Shown in pieces: positions 12,285-24,000 of a stretch of DNA of 64,000 bases. The notes beneath the pieces were generated by a model that was given only the letters and a program-made list of their open reading frames with translations, was not told where the DNA came from and searched no databases. A program made the translations under genes and the position numbers. Source of the DNA: Aplectana chamaeleonis (taxonomy: Eukaryota > Nematoda > Chromadorea > Rhabditida > Cosmocercidae); contig JAPDOI010000368.1 of NCBI GenBank assembly GCA_029168955.1, forward strand, positions 434,001-498,000, in the 5' to 3' direction. Every line of letters starts with the position of its first letter. Positions within the stretch are counted from its first letter, which is position 1.

Positions 12285-13199
12285 ACGACGTCTATATAAG
12301 AAATGGACAGGATGCCGATTTCCGATGGTTTTAGGGCATCGGTTTCCCGATTTTAGATGTCCGAAAAACACGGGACGGACGAAAGCTTGAGCTACAAGGT
12401 GGGTAGGTCGTATAAGTACTATACCGTCCATCTCTTGTTATGAAAGGAACCTAGCGGCTGTTTTTGAGAAAACACAATGGTACAAATGAAGAAACGACCG
12501 CTCCGCTTTCAAGATAGCGTGATAATAGCTGCAACGCGGCTTCCTAGAGATCAGATACAAACCATACATGGCGACTTGAAACAGAGTCAATTATCAGCTT
12601 ATTAGTCACATTTTTCAAACATTCCATTTTCTGAGTTGGGAATTCACTTTTTTCAAATTTTTGACTTCGGGTATGTTCGGAATTTGACTTCTCTAGGCAT
12701 TCGATTGTCAACTAAATTGATTTCGAACATTCGACTGAATTGATTTCGAGCATATTTCGAAAGATTATAAATATTGGAGACAGAGAAATGTGGAAATGTG
12801 TACATGGTAAGGGGACCGGAAAGTAATGTCGTTTCTGTGCATGTCAATACTTCATTGTCATTTATAAGCTCATTGTTTGATTCGGAAGCTCAAAAGCGTA
12901 TCAAAGACATTGTGAGGTTACATTTACTTCTTCACCAACAGACAATTGAATTACAATTTTTACTGTAATTTTGGGTAAAATGGCTAGCGAAATACCAAGA
13001 GAGGTACTGATCCGGCATTGCATGCTTTTTGAATTGGGCAGGGGAAGTAAGGCTACAGTCGCTACCAAAGACATTTGCGATGTTTATCCAAATGCATTGG
13101 ACAATCGTAAATGCTAAAGGCGGTTTTCCAAATTCAAATAGGGTAATTCTGACTCGTATCGATCAAGAAGACCATCAGCGTTAGACAACGACGCGTTGA

Positions 13200-14240
13200 G
13201 GCTCATTCATAGCTGGTCGCTTCGACTTGAAGTCGAAGCGACCAACAATACTGTCGCGATCTGAAATCGCTCCGTGCCGCGACTTGAAATCGTTTCGCCC
13301 GGCGATTTCGAAACGCTCGAGCGGCCGTAATTTCGCGTGAAATAGACGGACAATTGCGGACCAAGCCACGGAAATGGAAAAAAAAGCTTTTTTTTGGCAT
13401 TCCTGCTTACTTTTTCACATTGTTGCCTTTACCTTCTAGATAAAAGAGTTTTGCACAGTTTTCAAACAAAAAAAATGGTTCCAAAAGAGGAAGGGGTGGA
13501 ATTTGCTTGAACAGCAACATAAAACTAAAGCTACAGTTACTTGTTGCTCGAAGCCGGCAAGAAAAGCAATTTTTGGGTAGCCTCATTACATTTTCTCATC
13601 TCTTAAATGTATGATGAATACTCGTTTTTCCCTTTCACAAGCCGTATTTTGTGCGAGTGAACTGTAACGTCTGCAATTTCGCGCTACATACGCAAGGCTG
13701 TGACGAAAGATTGCGGACTAGTCGCTTCGACCAGACGAATCGCTTCCATCATGGAAGCGACGCGATTAGTCGAAACGACCTAACAAAATCAAGCAGGTCG
13801 CTTCGACCAGCTATGAAATACCCCAGTCGCTCGGCGATCGCGACTGAAATTGCAAGCTGTTCCAAACCGTCGCGATTCAGTGCAAGATCTGTTGGCGCGA
13901 TGGTTTTTGTAATTGTTGGTACTGTGCTTCTCTGAGCCAAATTCCGGTCCGCAATTGCGTCTCGACACGCTTTGCGGCCGCGCGCATTCGAGTCGTATGA
14001 GTCTCTAGCGCCGCAGCCGCCGATCTGTTGACTCTAGGTGGGTTTTAGAAACTGGAAAGTAAACAAAATTGGAGAAAACTGTATAAAAAGCCATATCGAA
14101 TCGGCTTTGGTGCTGGAAACTCTTTCGACTCGAATGCGCGCGGCCGCAAAGCGTGTCGAGACGCAACTGCGGACCGGAATTTGACCCAGGTAAGCACAGT
14201 AGTGCAGCGACTAGTCGAAGCGGCCTGCTATGAATGAGCC
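13200..14240. mobile_element. TIR element inserted in mariner copy 1
   Basis: The ends GGCTCATTCATAGCTGGTCG (left) and CGGCCTGCTATGAATGAGCC (right) are inverted repeats, and the interruption falls cleanly inside the mariner reading frame. Subterminal regions repeat GGTCGCTTCGAC / GTCGAAGCGACC many times. No protein is encoded. The MITE at 13920-14201 sits inside it, giving three levels of nesting. Confidence 0.75.
13920..14201. repeat. TACTGTGC MITE, copy 1
   Basis: A 282-bp element starts TACTGTGCTTCTCTGAGCC and ends in the inverse ...TAAGCACAGTA. The long arms include CGTCTCGACACGCTTTGCGG. TA at both edges fits a TA target. Other copies are at 15736-16018, 37629-38081, 46967-47253 and 52305-52484. 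Confidence 0.9.
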
Positions 14241-14523
14241 TTTAAGGGCACAGAAGGAAGCGAATCCGTGTCAGACGTTCGAGCAATTGTCAGATAGTCT
14301 TAACCAACCTCGGCCAACCATCCAAGAACATTTGAAGCAGAATGGGAAAGTAAGCAGAGCACATGTTTGGCCCCGTATAATCAGAAAACGACATTACTTT
14401 CCGGTCCCCCTAATAAGTATATTATTGGGATGACTGTAAAGTGTTCTGGAAAAGTGGTAAGAATCTGAGACGTTTCGGAGACACCAGAAAGGATTGACCG
14501 TTACCGAGAAGCGTTATTTTTAG

Positions 14524-14615
14524 TCAGTCTATCGCTACATCCTCTTGAGAAGAAGGATGACTTTGTTTTTTTACGATTGCAAACGCCACTCTGGGATAAC
14601 CTAGTCGTAGAAAGG
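14524..14615 (-). CDS. Possible terminal exon of the F-box gene
   Basis: On the minus strand the acceptor GCACTTTTAG is followed by a frame of 29 codons ending in a stop at 14524. It includes LRLGYPRVAFAIV and ends SSQEDVAID. It would follow the exon at 14943-15046 if that exon used an internal phase-1 donor (for example at ATAC|GTTCGT, a weak site). Otherwise the gene ends at the stop at 14943. The coding look is good; its membership of this gene is inference. Confidence 0.35.
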
Positions 14616-14942
14616 CTAAAAGTGCAAGGGTCCTTAAGTGCAGCGCTGCGGCACACACTTCGCAGGAATTATTTATACAAATTACTTTTAAATTGAATCG
14701 CGACGCGAATCCAGGAAGAAGCTCTTCGTCCTCTCTACACATCATTTAAATGCTTCACAATGTTTAAACTGAAGATAATATAAACTCTAAATCGATAAAT
14801 ATCCGCACGGAAAAGAAACTTCCTTTGATTAGTTTAGCAAAAGTGATCAGAAAGAACCCCAAAAAGTTCGTTTTCTTCCAGATAAAACGAGCTTATCATG
14901 CGATGGACCCCCGGAGCCGAGAAAAAACTATCGGATCATCAC

Positions 14943-15046
14943 TTATCGTAACGATTCCTTGTGTAACGAACGTATGTACTTCAACTCGTGGATCTGCCTC
15001 ATGCAATCGAGCAGTGACGTCACACTGTCGATGGTGAAGCACGGAT
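14943..15046 (-). CDS. F-box gene exon 5
   Basis: The acceptor CTGATTTAAG precedes 104 nt that start by completing a GAT codon split with exon 4. They read CFTIDSVTSLLDCMRQIHEL and then KYIRSLHKESLR to a TAA at 14943. The 55-bp intron separating it from exon 4 is the size typical of nematodes, which is the strongest single piece of evidence for this gene. Confidence 0.65.
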
Positions 15047-18000
15047 CTTAAATCAGAGCGTTGAACAGCAAAATGATTTTTGAAAGGAGACAAGCCCTTA
15101 CCGATTCGTAGCGAAGCGCAATGTGGAGCTCGTGATACCAAAGCTAAGGCGTCAATATCGCAGGCGCTTTCGTAGATCCCCATCTGCAAAAAAAATATTT
15201 GATCGAGAGAGTCTAATGCCAGGTACATACTTCCCACGACGACAGATGCCACGAGCTTCCCCCATACCAACCGAAAATCGATGTACCTGATGTGCACTCT
15301 ACTTGAACCGGATTGAATGACCGTATCATCATCCGATTGAAAGAAGTGGACTTCAATTTAATAGATTTAGTCGAATATTCGGAGGGCTGCATTTCGGATG
15401 AGTCAAAAAGACGTCCAGTCGAAAAAGGGCGACTTTAGACTTACTCAACGAGTCGATTTTCCGAAAAGAGAAATTTTCGACTCAAAGAAAAATTCAATCA
15501 TTTTAAAAACGTGCTTTCAGAATAAGTCAGAAAGTCGCTCATTCGAAAAAGTTTGATTTTCGACATATTCTGAATAGTTTATCATTCGAAAAGCGTGATT
15601 TTTGGATAAGTCGAGAAGTCGATCAATCGAAAGTGTCTGAGGTTGGACTTATTCGAAAAGTTCATATATAATGAGAATCTATAGATATCTTAGAGAAAAT
15701 CATATATCTCAGAGAACAACTTCGATTCGCCCATATACTGTGCTTCTCTGGGCCTAATTCCGGTCCGCAATTGCATCCCGACACGCTTCGCAGCCGCGCG
15801 CTTTTTAGTCGAAAGAGTTTCCAGCGCCGCAGCCGCCGATCTGTTGACTCTAGGTGGGTTTTAGAAACTGGAAACTAAACAAAGTTGGCGAAAACTGTAT
15901 AAAAAAGCCATATTGGGTCGGCTTTGGCGCTGGAAGCTCGACTGACTCGAGCGCGTGCGGCCGCAAAGCGTGTCAAGACGCGATTGCGAAGCGGAATTTA
16001 GCCCAGAGAAGCACAGTATAATGAGCACTATCGCGGTCGCGGGATGTATGAATCCGGTCCAGGGCCGGGTTCATAGTTTCCGCGACGGGTGAGACGACAT
16101 ACTGTTTGCCATAGGTACCAAAAAAATCGATACGCCTGATATGCACTATCGCTATCAGGCATTGCGGGAAGTTTGCAAGAATCAGGAGCTGTAGGGTCAG
16201 AGTTTTCCGGGATCGATTTTTGTACAATGCAGTCAAGTGAAATATGCCATCCAAGATTTCCCAGAGGTTAAACCACGCCAGGCGGTCCTGGCAACTTTGT
16301 TCGTTTTTTTCATCACTGCCCAGCCTTCACTGTTTTATAGAGAATCCGACAGGTTTCCCAATCAAGAAGGCTGCCTTCTGAAAAATTTTGTCAGACTTTC
16401 AGAGCAAGGAAAAACTGACCATTCGAATGCTGTCGAACCACCAGTCGGGAATGCCCTCGAGGGCGGTTCGCAGCTCATTTTTAGTCGCACAGATGGTGAG
16501 TTTCTTTGGTGCGAAAATCCACATGGTGTCGAACAGATTCTCATAGCCCTCTACTGTCACGGTGGAAACGCTCTGAAAAGCAGGTAAACAATAAAACCAG
16601 AAGACATTTCAAGAAATTCTCCAAAAAGTCCAATAAATGGACAAATATGTGGCTCGCTAATATGGCATTTCCGGGGCCACGCGGTTTCTGCGTGCTTAGA
16701 TGAGCAGTGAATCCTAAGGACGGGATCAGACTTCCAGCCACGAGCGACGTGACCGAAAAACGACACGCCCAATATGCACTGCCGCTGTCGCTGGTCGCGG
16801 GAAGTATGATCCCTGTCTATGGCCTGATTCAAAGTCCCATGCGACGCGATGGCTTAATAAACATGAGTATCGATCGTGATCACGCGGCACGTCGATCATT
16901 ATTCAAAGAATACTATCGTAGTGATCAGCGACGGAAGGGAAAAAAAATGCACCTACATAGGAGAAAGCAAGAAGCTGAACATGAAGCTCAGGGAATCATC
17001 AACATCCGATTTTTATATATCGCAGTATACTAATCTCGCGGACTAGTAAGAGGACTAAATTTCATGAGTGGTCCGTGGATCATCAACATTGGAGATGCAC
17101 TACAGATTATTGTGTCATTATTCAGTCCACAAACACAGGCAAACGATTACAGAAGTTACTTTAAAAACGGTTTCGTGTTATCCACATCAAAATTGTGAAT
17201 TGTAAGTGAAAATTCGGAGAAAAAAGGGGGCAGGAACAAGTTAGAACGACTAATTACTGGGTGTACGCCCACCCCTAATCAATGAGACTTGTAAATGTGA
17301 GTTTCGCTGTCTTTTAATTTGCTCTTAAAATAGATAGTAGTATCATTGAGTAGCTGGCATCTACTTTAGAAAAATAAATGATGGCAAAACACATTTGGGG
17401 CGGGCGCACACTCGGTAAATAGTTGTTCTCCATTGTTGGACATGATGTTTTTTCGATTTTTCACGTATTTTCACTTTTGTGATGGCCAGATCTACCTTCT
17501 CATGAGGATAACACAACAGCCGTTTTTATTGCGAGCCCTGACTTTTATAAACGAAACTGACACGTGAAAATTCACGAACGTCCCACTCTTGGTCAGAAGG
17601 TCACATTTATGCAGAAAAGGAAAATGCAAAGGATTTCGTTACCATGACTCTAAATATTGACGAAGGAAGGTGTCGTGACTTCCGTACGACTTAATTCCTT
17701 AAAGGCCGCGCCTGGCCTCTCCGCGCCTGGTCCCGCCACGACTTCTACCGTATGCCGATAATCGTAAACAACTCGGCGCCCCGCCTATCGATTGCGCCGG
17801 GCATCCTCATTCTGGTGTGCGACGACGACGGTGTGCGGCGGCTGCTCTCGACTTCTCCTGCCCGATGGTTCTCCAATGCAGTGGCGACCTGCCTGCAACT
17901 CCAACTCCTGTCAACGCCTGATGGTCGAGTGGACGTGCGAGGTCGCAGAAGAAGAGCTCCAGCCGCGTCAACGACAACGACTCCTGCCGACGACTACAAC

Positions 18001-21000
18001 TTCAAACATCTCAGGTAACCCCGTTCCTCTGGCTTGGCCTCTGCGAGTGCTTGACACTCGTCTGCTCGCATGCCTCGCTATGAACGGGGGTCGTTGCTGG
18101 CTCCACACCCACCTCGTAGCTAACTGGGCGAGGTCTGCGTCCCACGGGAGTAGTGGGTATAACTGCGTGTTTTAATGTTTATTTCAGGTCTCGTAAAGAA
18201 GTTCCAGCAAAGAGTGTCTTGTTCTGTATGAAAGTATGGTATTGCGTAAACACTGTATTTATTGACTATTGCATCATAACCGCTGACATAGCGGAAAGTG
18301 TGATCTGGTATACGATGGTGAAACTGTCGTTCTGTGTGCCAGTATGGCGTCATATCGTTGTGGGCGTGTCCAGAGGCTGTAGGGCCTATCCCATGTGAGA
18401 CAATGTAAAATACTACATATTCATCCGCGTGGCAGGCTTAAGCAAGGGACGCCGCGTAAGTCCTCTGGTTCAGTTGTGTCGGGCTAGCGGCTGCTCACAC
18501 TCCGTGACAACCGATGCTGCAGGATGGATAAAGCAGACTCGGAGCGTAGTGCAGCACACGTCGCGACATGGTGCATCGGCCGCAGTCGAGCTCGGGGAAA
18601 CCTGCGTTCGGCTGGCGTGATCGAATCCGCGTGCGTCCCCCTTATCCCGGCATAGGTCTAGGTAATTGCGTAACGGCTATGCAGCGCTAGGTAGTGCTAG
18701 GTAAGTCCTGGTGTCAGAGCGTTACAAGGGGACCTGGCGTTTGGGACAGAGCCCACCCCCTCTCTGTGGTCGCGCTCCTCCCCCTCGGCCGCTTCGGGTG
18801 GCACGGACCGGCAGGGGACAAGGAGGGGTGCGTATGGCCATGGGCGCGCCAAGGGAGCGGGTGCAGCCGAAAGCTGTGAGGAGGCCCGCGTCAGGTCTTC
18901 CGCAACACTATGACCCCTAGTAACCCTACCGTCCAATTAGTTTGTCTCACAATTATTCTTCATGGTCTCCGTTCCTAACACCCACATACTGCTATGTCAC
19001 AATTGCTTGCTCACGGTTCACATTTTCTGGGTAGATATATCATCCACTCCTGTTTATGTCGCAGTTTTTTGCAAGGCCAGCGTCGTTTAAATTACGCGTA
19101 CCCGTCGTAGGAGCCTGCGGCCGCGGCTACCCTGCGACACAGCATAACACTCACTCTTTACTCTTTACAGACTTGGAAATCGCAGTCTACCACCTGCAAA
19201 CGTTCAGCCATCATGACATCGATTGGTATTCTCAAGACTGATCTGACCAGGGCAATAATCGCGTTGGAAGTGGCCAAAGGTACGATCCCCACTCATCTCT
19301 TGCAGCCGTTCGACACTCGCGTGGAGGACAAGCGAAGATGTCTGGAAGATCGCAAACGAGCGATCGAGTCGCATTTGGCTGCCATCCGCGTTGCCCTGCG
19401 TCATGTTCAGGAAAGACGCCAACTTCTGCTCAGCTACGTCGGAGAATCCTCGAATCCTTCCGAGGATGGGGAGGCATATGCCAACTTCGTGCACGAGTCC
19501 CGCGTTGATGACGTACTGCTCGAGGCTCAGTCCCTCATGACTACCCTCAATGAGAACCTAAATACTACCAACATGCTGATCGAGAGCTGTCGTCAGACAG
19601 CGATGACCGACGTGACGCTCAATACCACGGTTCGAGAGGAGTCAAATGAGCAGGTCGCCGCAACGTCCAGCGTCAATCAGCAGCCCGCAATGTCTGCGTT
19701 TTCGCAGCCACCAAACACCGCGTTTTCATATCCCACTGGTTTCCCAGGTGGTATGGGAGGGTGTGCCACGCCCCCTCAGCAACAACCATATTCACCGTTG
19801 CAGCTCGCCAAGCTCACGCTCGAGCCGTTCAGTGGCGATATAACCCATTTTCGTCGGTTTTGGTGCGCGTTCGAAATTGCGGTTCATAACAACTCTGCTA
19901 TTGCGCCCGCACACAAATTTTTATATTTGCAGAATCTGTTGAAAGGTGAAGCTCAAGTGGTTCTCCAGGATTTGGACCCGGACGAGTGCGACTACTATGC
20001 CTTGGTCAAGGCCTTCAAGGCTCGATACGATCGTCCGCACAAAACGCGTGTTACCTTGCACCAGCAGTTGCAGCAGATCCCACCCGCGTCCAACGTGGGC
20101 ACTGATCTGCGCAAAACTTGGTTCCGCGTTAAAGGCATTTTGCAGGGACTCAACAAGTACGAAAACTTTCGGAACGTTTTACCCGTTCTTGATGCCGTCA
20201 AGAACAAGTTCCCTGCGGAGATCCGGCAGAAGCTTCACGACTTGGAGTTCCAGTCCGACGCAGATTTCGACATGGACCAGGTGATGCAGAAACTGGACCG
20301 CATCATCGCATCCAAGGAGAAATACGACGACTCCGTAGCCCTTTCGGACAGTATTTCTGTGAATATCCAGCACCCGCAACGCTCAACATCGCGTTCTAAG
20401 TCGCCCACGGGACGTAACAGTCCAGTGGAATGTTGTTTTTGTAAGTCACCTAACCATCGTTCTATGCAATGCTATTTAGATGTTCCAGTATCGGTTCGCC
20501 GCAACATCGTTCAACTTCGCGATCTCTGTTGGAAGTGCCTCAGTGGCAGTCACCGTTCGCGTGACTGCAATTCTTCTGCGTGCCGTGTGTGTGGAGGAGA
20601 TCACCACGTTCTCCTTTGCCGTCATAACATGCAAGGTCCTCGTGACCGTCGCGTTTCTTCCAGTGAGCGCTATGAGCACAGCGACCGTCGAAGCCGCGAC
20701 CGCCAACGTCACCGTTCTCCAAGCGATCGATATTCGTCGAGAAGTCCCGTTCGACGAGACGACAGGACACGTGAAAGTTCAAGGAGCAGTCCATCTCGCT
20801 CCTCATCGCGAGATCGGTATCAGTCTGGTAGGCCGTATCAGTCTAACCGTCCGTACGGTATTCGCCCGCAATCTCCCAGTCGCGTTTCGATTCATTCTCC
20901 CGTCAGGGAGCGCTCAAATTCTCCAAATTTGCGCCGCAATTCACCATATCCAGCACAGTACCATGTGCTTCCGTCGGACGAGGAAGCTGAACAGCTTCAG

Positions 21001-24000
21001 ATGCTCTACAGCACTATCAGCAATATTGGATCATCTACAGTTGTACCGCGTAAATCCCACCCTTCGCTTATGCTCGTCACAGCCAGAGCCATGAACTGCG
21101 TTACCGAACGACTCGAGGATGTAATCTTGCTCCTTGATTCCGGCGCGCAGAAAAGTTTTATCTGCTCTGGCACAGCACAGCGTTTGGGATTGCAGTCGAC
21201 TGATAGCAAACCACGTACTTTCGTCGGTTTTGGTGGTTGTCAAACAACTGAAGTTTCTGGTATCGTCCAGGTAAGTTTGGTCGACTTGCTTGACAGGTAT
21301 TTCAGCGTCGAACTCACCACCAAGGACGTTCTCACGTTTGCACAACATCCACCGTACCTCAGCGACGATGACGTGGAATTTATCCACCGTCACGAACTCG
21401 GACTACCATCGTGTGGATCGGAACCCGTGCTACCGGATATCCTCATTGGTATCGACCACTTCTGGGACATCGTCTCAGCCGAGACTCCCATTTGCCTGCC
21501 CTCAGGTATGGTTTTGAGTCACTCGCGTTTCGGTACAGTTGTTTCAGGTACCCAGGATTTTCGGCAGCGCCTCCAGCAAGTCTGGAAACCCCCGTTATCC
21601 ACCCCGTCCGAGACCCCGATCTTGACGACGACGCAGCAGTCCAGCGCCTTTGGTCGCTCGACTCAATAGGAATTTTCGACGATCACGACCCCAAAGCGGA
21701 TTGTAAGTTGGACAAAGAAATCCTTCAAAATTTTTATAATACTTCCTATTTTGATAATAATGTTTTGTATGTTCAATTCCCGTGGAAAACACGGTTTCCA
21801 GATCTGGCGGATAACAAACAGGTAGCATATAGTCGCCTTTTGGCGCAATTTCAGAGCCTCAGCAAGAAGCTCGAAGCTTGGAGCCGATATGCGCAGACGA
21901 CTGAAGATCATATCACCACCGGAATCGTTGAGGAGGTTCAAGAAAACGTCTTCGACAATTCCCGCGTCTACTACATCCCGCACCAGGCGGTGTACAAGGA
22001 ATCCTCGTCGACTACGAAGCTCCGCGTTGTTTTCGATGCTTCATCGAAACGCACCGGTACGCACAGTCTTAACGACTGCTTGCATCAAGGACCAACACTC
22101 CTTCCGGAACTTACGGGAATTTTGCTGCGTGCTCGACTACATCGTTATCTGCTAATCGCGGACGTGGAGAAAGCTTTTCATCAAATCCATCTTCAGCTTT
22201 CGCAACGGGACGCGACAAGGTTTCTATGGTTAAAGGACCCTTCAAAACCTCCATCACCTCACAACTTACGTTTCTTGCGTTTTACTCGCATTCCGTTTGG
22301 TGTCAACGCATCGCCGTTCCTACTTGCTGCGTCCATTCAATTCTACCTACGACTTTCCGCGACCCCGTTGAATGACGAAATCGAGAAGAACACCTACGTC
22401 GACAACGTCATCCTCGGAGCTGCGTCACAAGAAGAAGCCAAGCAAAAATATCAGCTTGCCAAGGACGTTTTCGACAGCATGCACATGAACCTTCGGGAGT
22501 TCGTGTGCAACTCAGAAGCTGTCAACTCTTCAATACCCACTCAAGACCGGGCAACTAACTCCGCGCAGGTAAGTTTACTAGGTATACCGTGGCTAACCAC
22601 AAGAGACTCCTTGCGTGTACAGATACGAACTGCGGATATAAAGGTAAGCAGCAAACGCACCGCTTTGCGTGCGCTTGCCTCAACTTATGACCCTCTTGGG
22701 TTGCTTACCCCCTTTTTAGCGCCGTTCAAGGTGTTTCTACAAGATCTGTGGATTAAACAGCTGGGATGGGACACCCCGTTGGATCAAGCTGATCTCCAGC
22801 GTTGGATGAACCTTTTGGAAGATCTTCGTCATCCAGCTCCACCTATACCACGATTAGTTTTACCTACGTCTAATTTACCGCGTTCTTTAGAGCTTTGCGT
22901 GTTTGGAGACGCTTCCCAGCGTCTCTACGCCTGCTGTGCCTATTTAGTCTGCCGTTCATCGGATTCAACAACATCCCGTCTGGTTATGGCAAAATCGCGG
23001 CTCAACGACATCAAGCCGATGACCATTCCACGAGCAGAGCTTCTCGCAGCTCTTATCAGCGTCAATTTGGCCAAGTATTTGGTAAAACATCTCGAGCTGC
23101 CTATCAGCGTTATCCATTTTTTCTCAGACTCACAGATCGTCTTGCACTGGATCCACTCTACGAAGCCATTCAAGACCTTCGTTGGAAACAGGGTCAAGTC
23201 TATACGGGACGCCGTTGCGGAATTTGAGAGCCGGACCATCACTGTGAAATTCCACTATGTGGCATCCAACAACAATCCCGCAGACTGCGCTACCCGCGGT
23301 CTCGCGTCAAACGATGCCCAAAATCACATGTGGTGGACTGGTCCCCCCTTTCTGCTTACCCCGTTGGAGCAATGGCCGGACAACAATTTGGACTTCACTA
23401 TCCCACCTACTACTGGTGAAGATGTCCAAAAGGAGTATTCTGAGGTGAATGTCATTGCGGAGGGTAAGTTCCGATCAGTTTTGCCATTTTTGGTTACCAA
23501 CCGGTATATGAAGCTTGTGTATATTACCATCTTTATACTTCGTTTTATCAGGCGCAGAATTTTCGACCGCGTTTCGCTCAATTCGCGCATAAAATTAGTT
23601 CGAAAATTGCCGCTTGTCGCTTCTATTACCCCGTATGGGCAAGTTGAGGTTTCGGACGTCCACACCGCTGAGAAAATGCTCGTTCTCGCACATTATCGCG
23701 AGAGTGAACCTCAGTTGGAGCGGCTATATCTTCACCGTTTCAATGCCACTCGAGCAATCGACGGCGTTATTCGGTGTCCCGCTCGTGTCGGACCGTTCGA
23801 GACCGCTCCCATGCTGTTGGTACCATCTCATCAACTTACGCACCTCGTGATCATGTATTACCACGTGAAATCGCGTCACTCAGGTGCTCACAGTACCATG
23901 GTAAATTTGCGTAAGCATTTCTTCCTTCCATCCTCTCGTACTACTGTTCCTAAAGTTTTACAAACGTGCGTTATCTGCAAGAAATTCAATGGACATGCCT

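Larger units (their letters stand above)
12980..14360 (+). pseudogene. Mariner transposase N terminus, interrupted
   Basis: The start at 12980 opens MASEIPREVLIRHCMLFELG and continues through ATVATKDICDVYPNALD. This is the first DNA-binding helix-turn-helix of a mariner transposase of the cecropia/bandit type. A stop codon (near 13115) and frame damage follow. The frame reaches the insertion point at 13200 and resumes after 14241 with KEANPCQTFEQLSDSLNQPR and TIQEHLKQNGKVSRAHVW, the second HTH. Nothing of the DD34D catalytic domain is present. The copy is dead and could only be mobilised in trans through its TIRs. Confidence 0.8.
12808..14413 (+). mobile_element. Mariner transposon copy 1, disrupted
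   Basis: The terminal inverted repeats are TAAGGGGACCGGAAAGTAAT at the left and the complementary ATTACTTTCCGGTCCCCCTA at the right. The target dinucleotide TA fits the mariner family. The body is split by a 1041-bp inserted element (13200-14240), which itself carries a MITE. The element also lacks the transposase catalytic domain, because the right TIR follows almost directly after the helix-turn-helix region. Confidence 0.85.

Noticed and set aside
16237..16587. 116-codon plus-strand ORF with its own acceptor and donor
   Set aside because: The minus strand over the same bases reads better and joins in phase with two neighbouring exons; the plus frame is taken as its shadow.
17752..18398. 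ORFs of 81-127 codons in the LTRs
   Set aside because: They recur identically in both LTRs. They overlap each other on both strands and contain splice signals, so they are not credible genes.
18569..18640. Possible tRNA gene at the LTR junction
   Set aside because: Only the 3' complement (primer site) is present; no cloverleaf can be drawn from the following bases.
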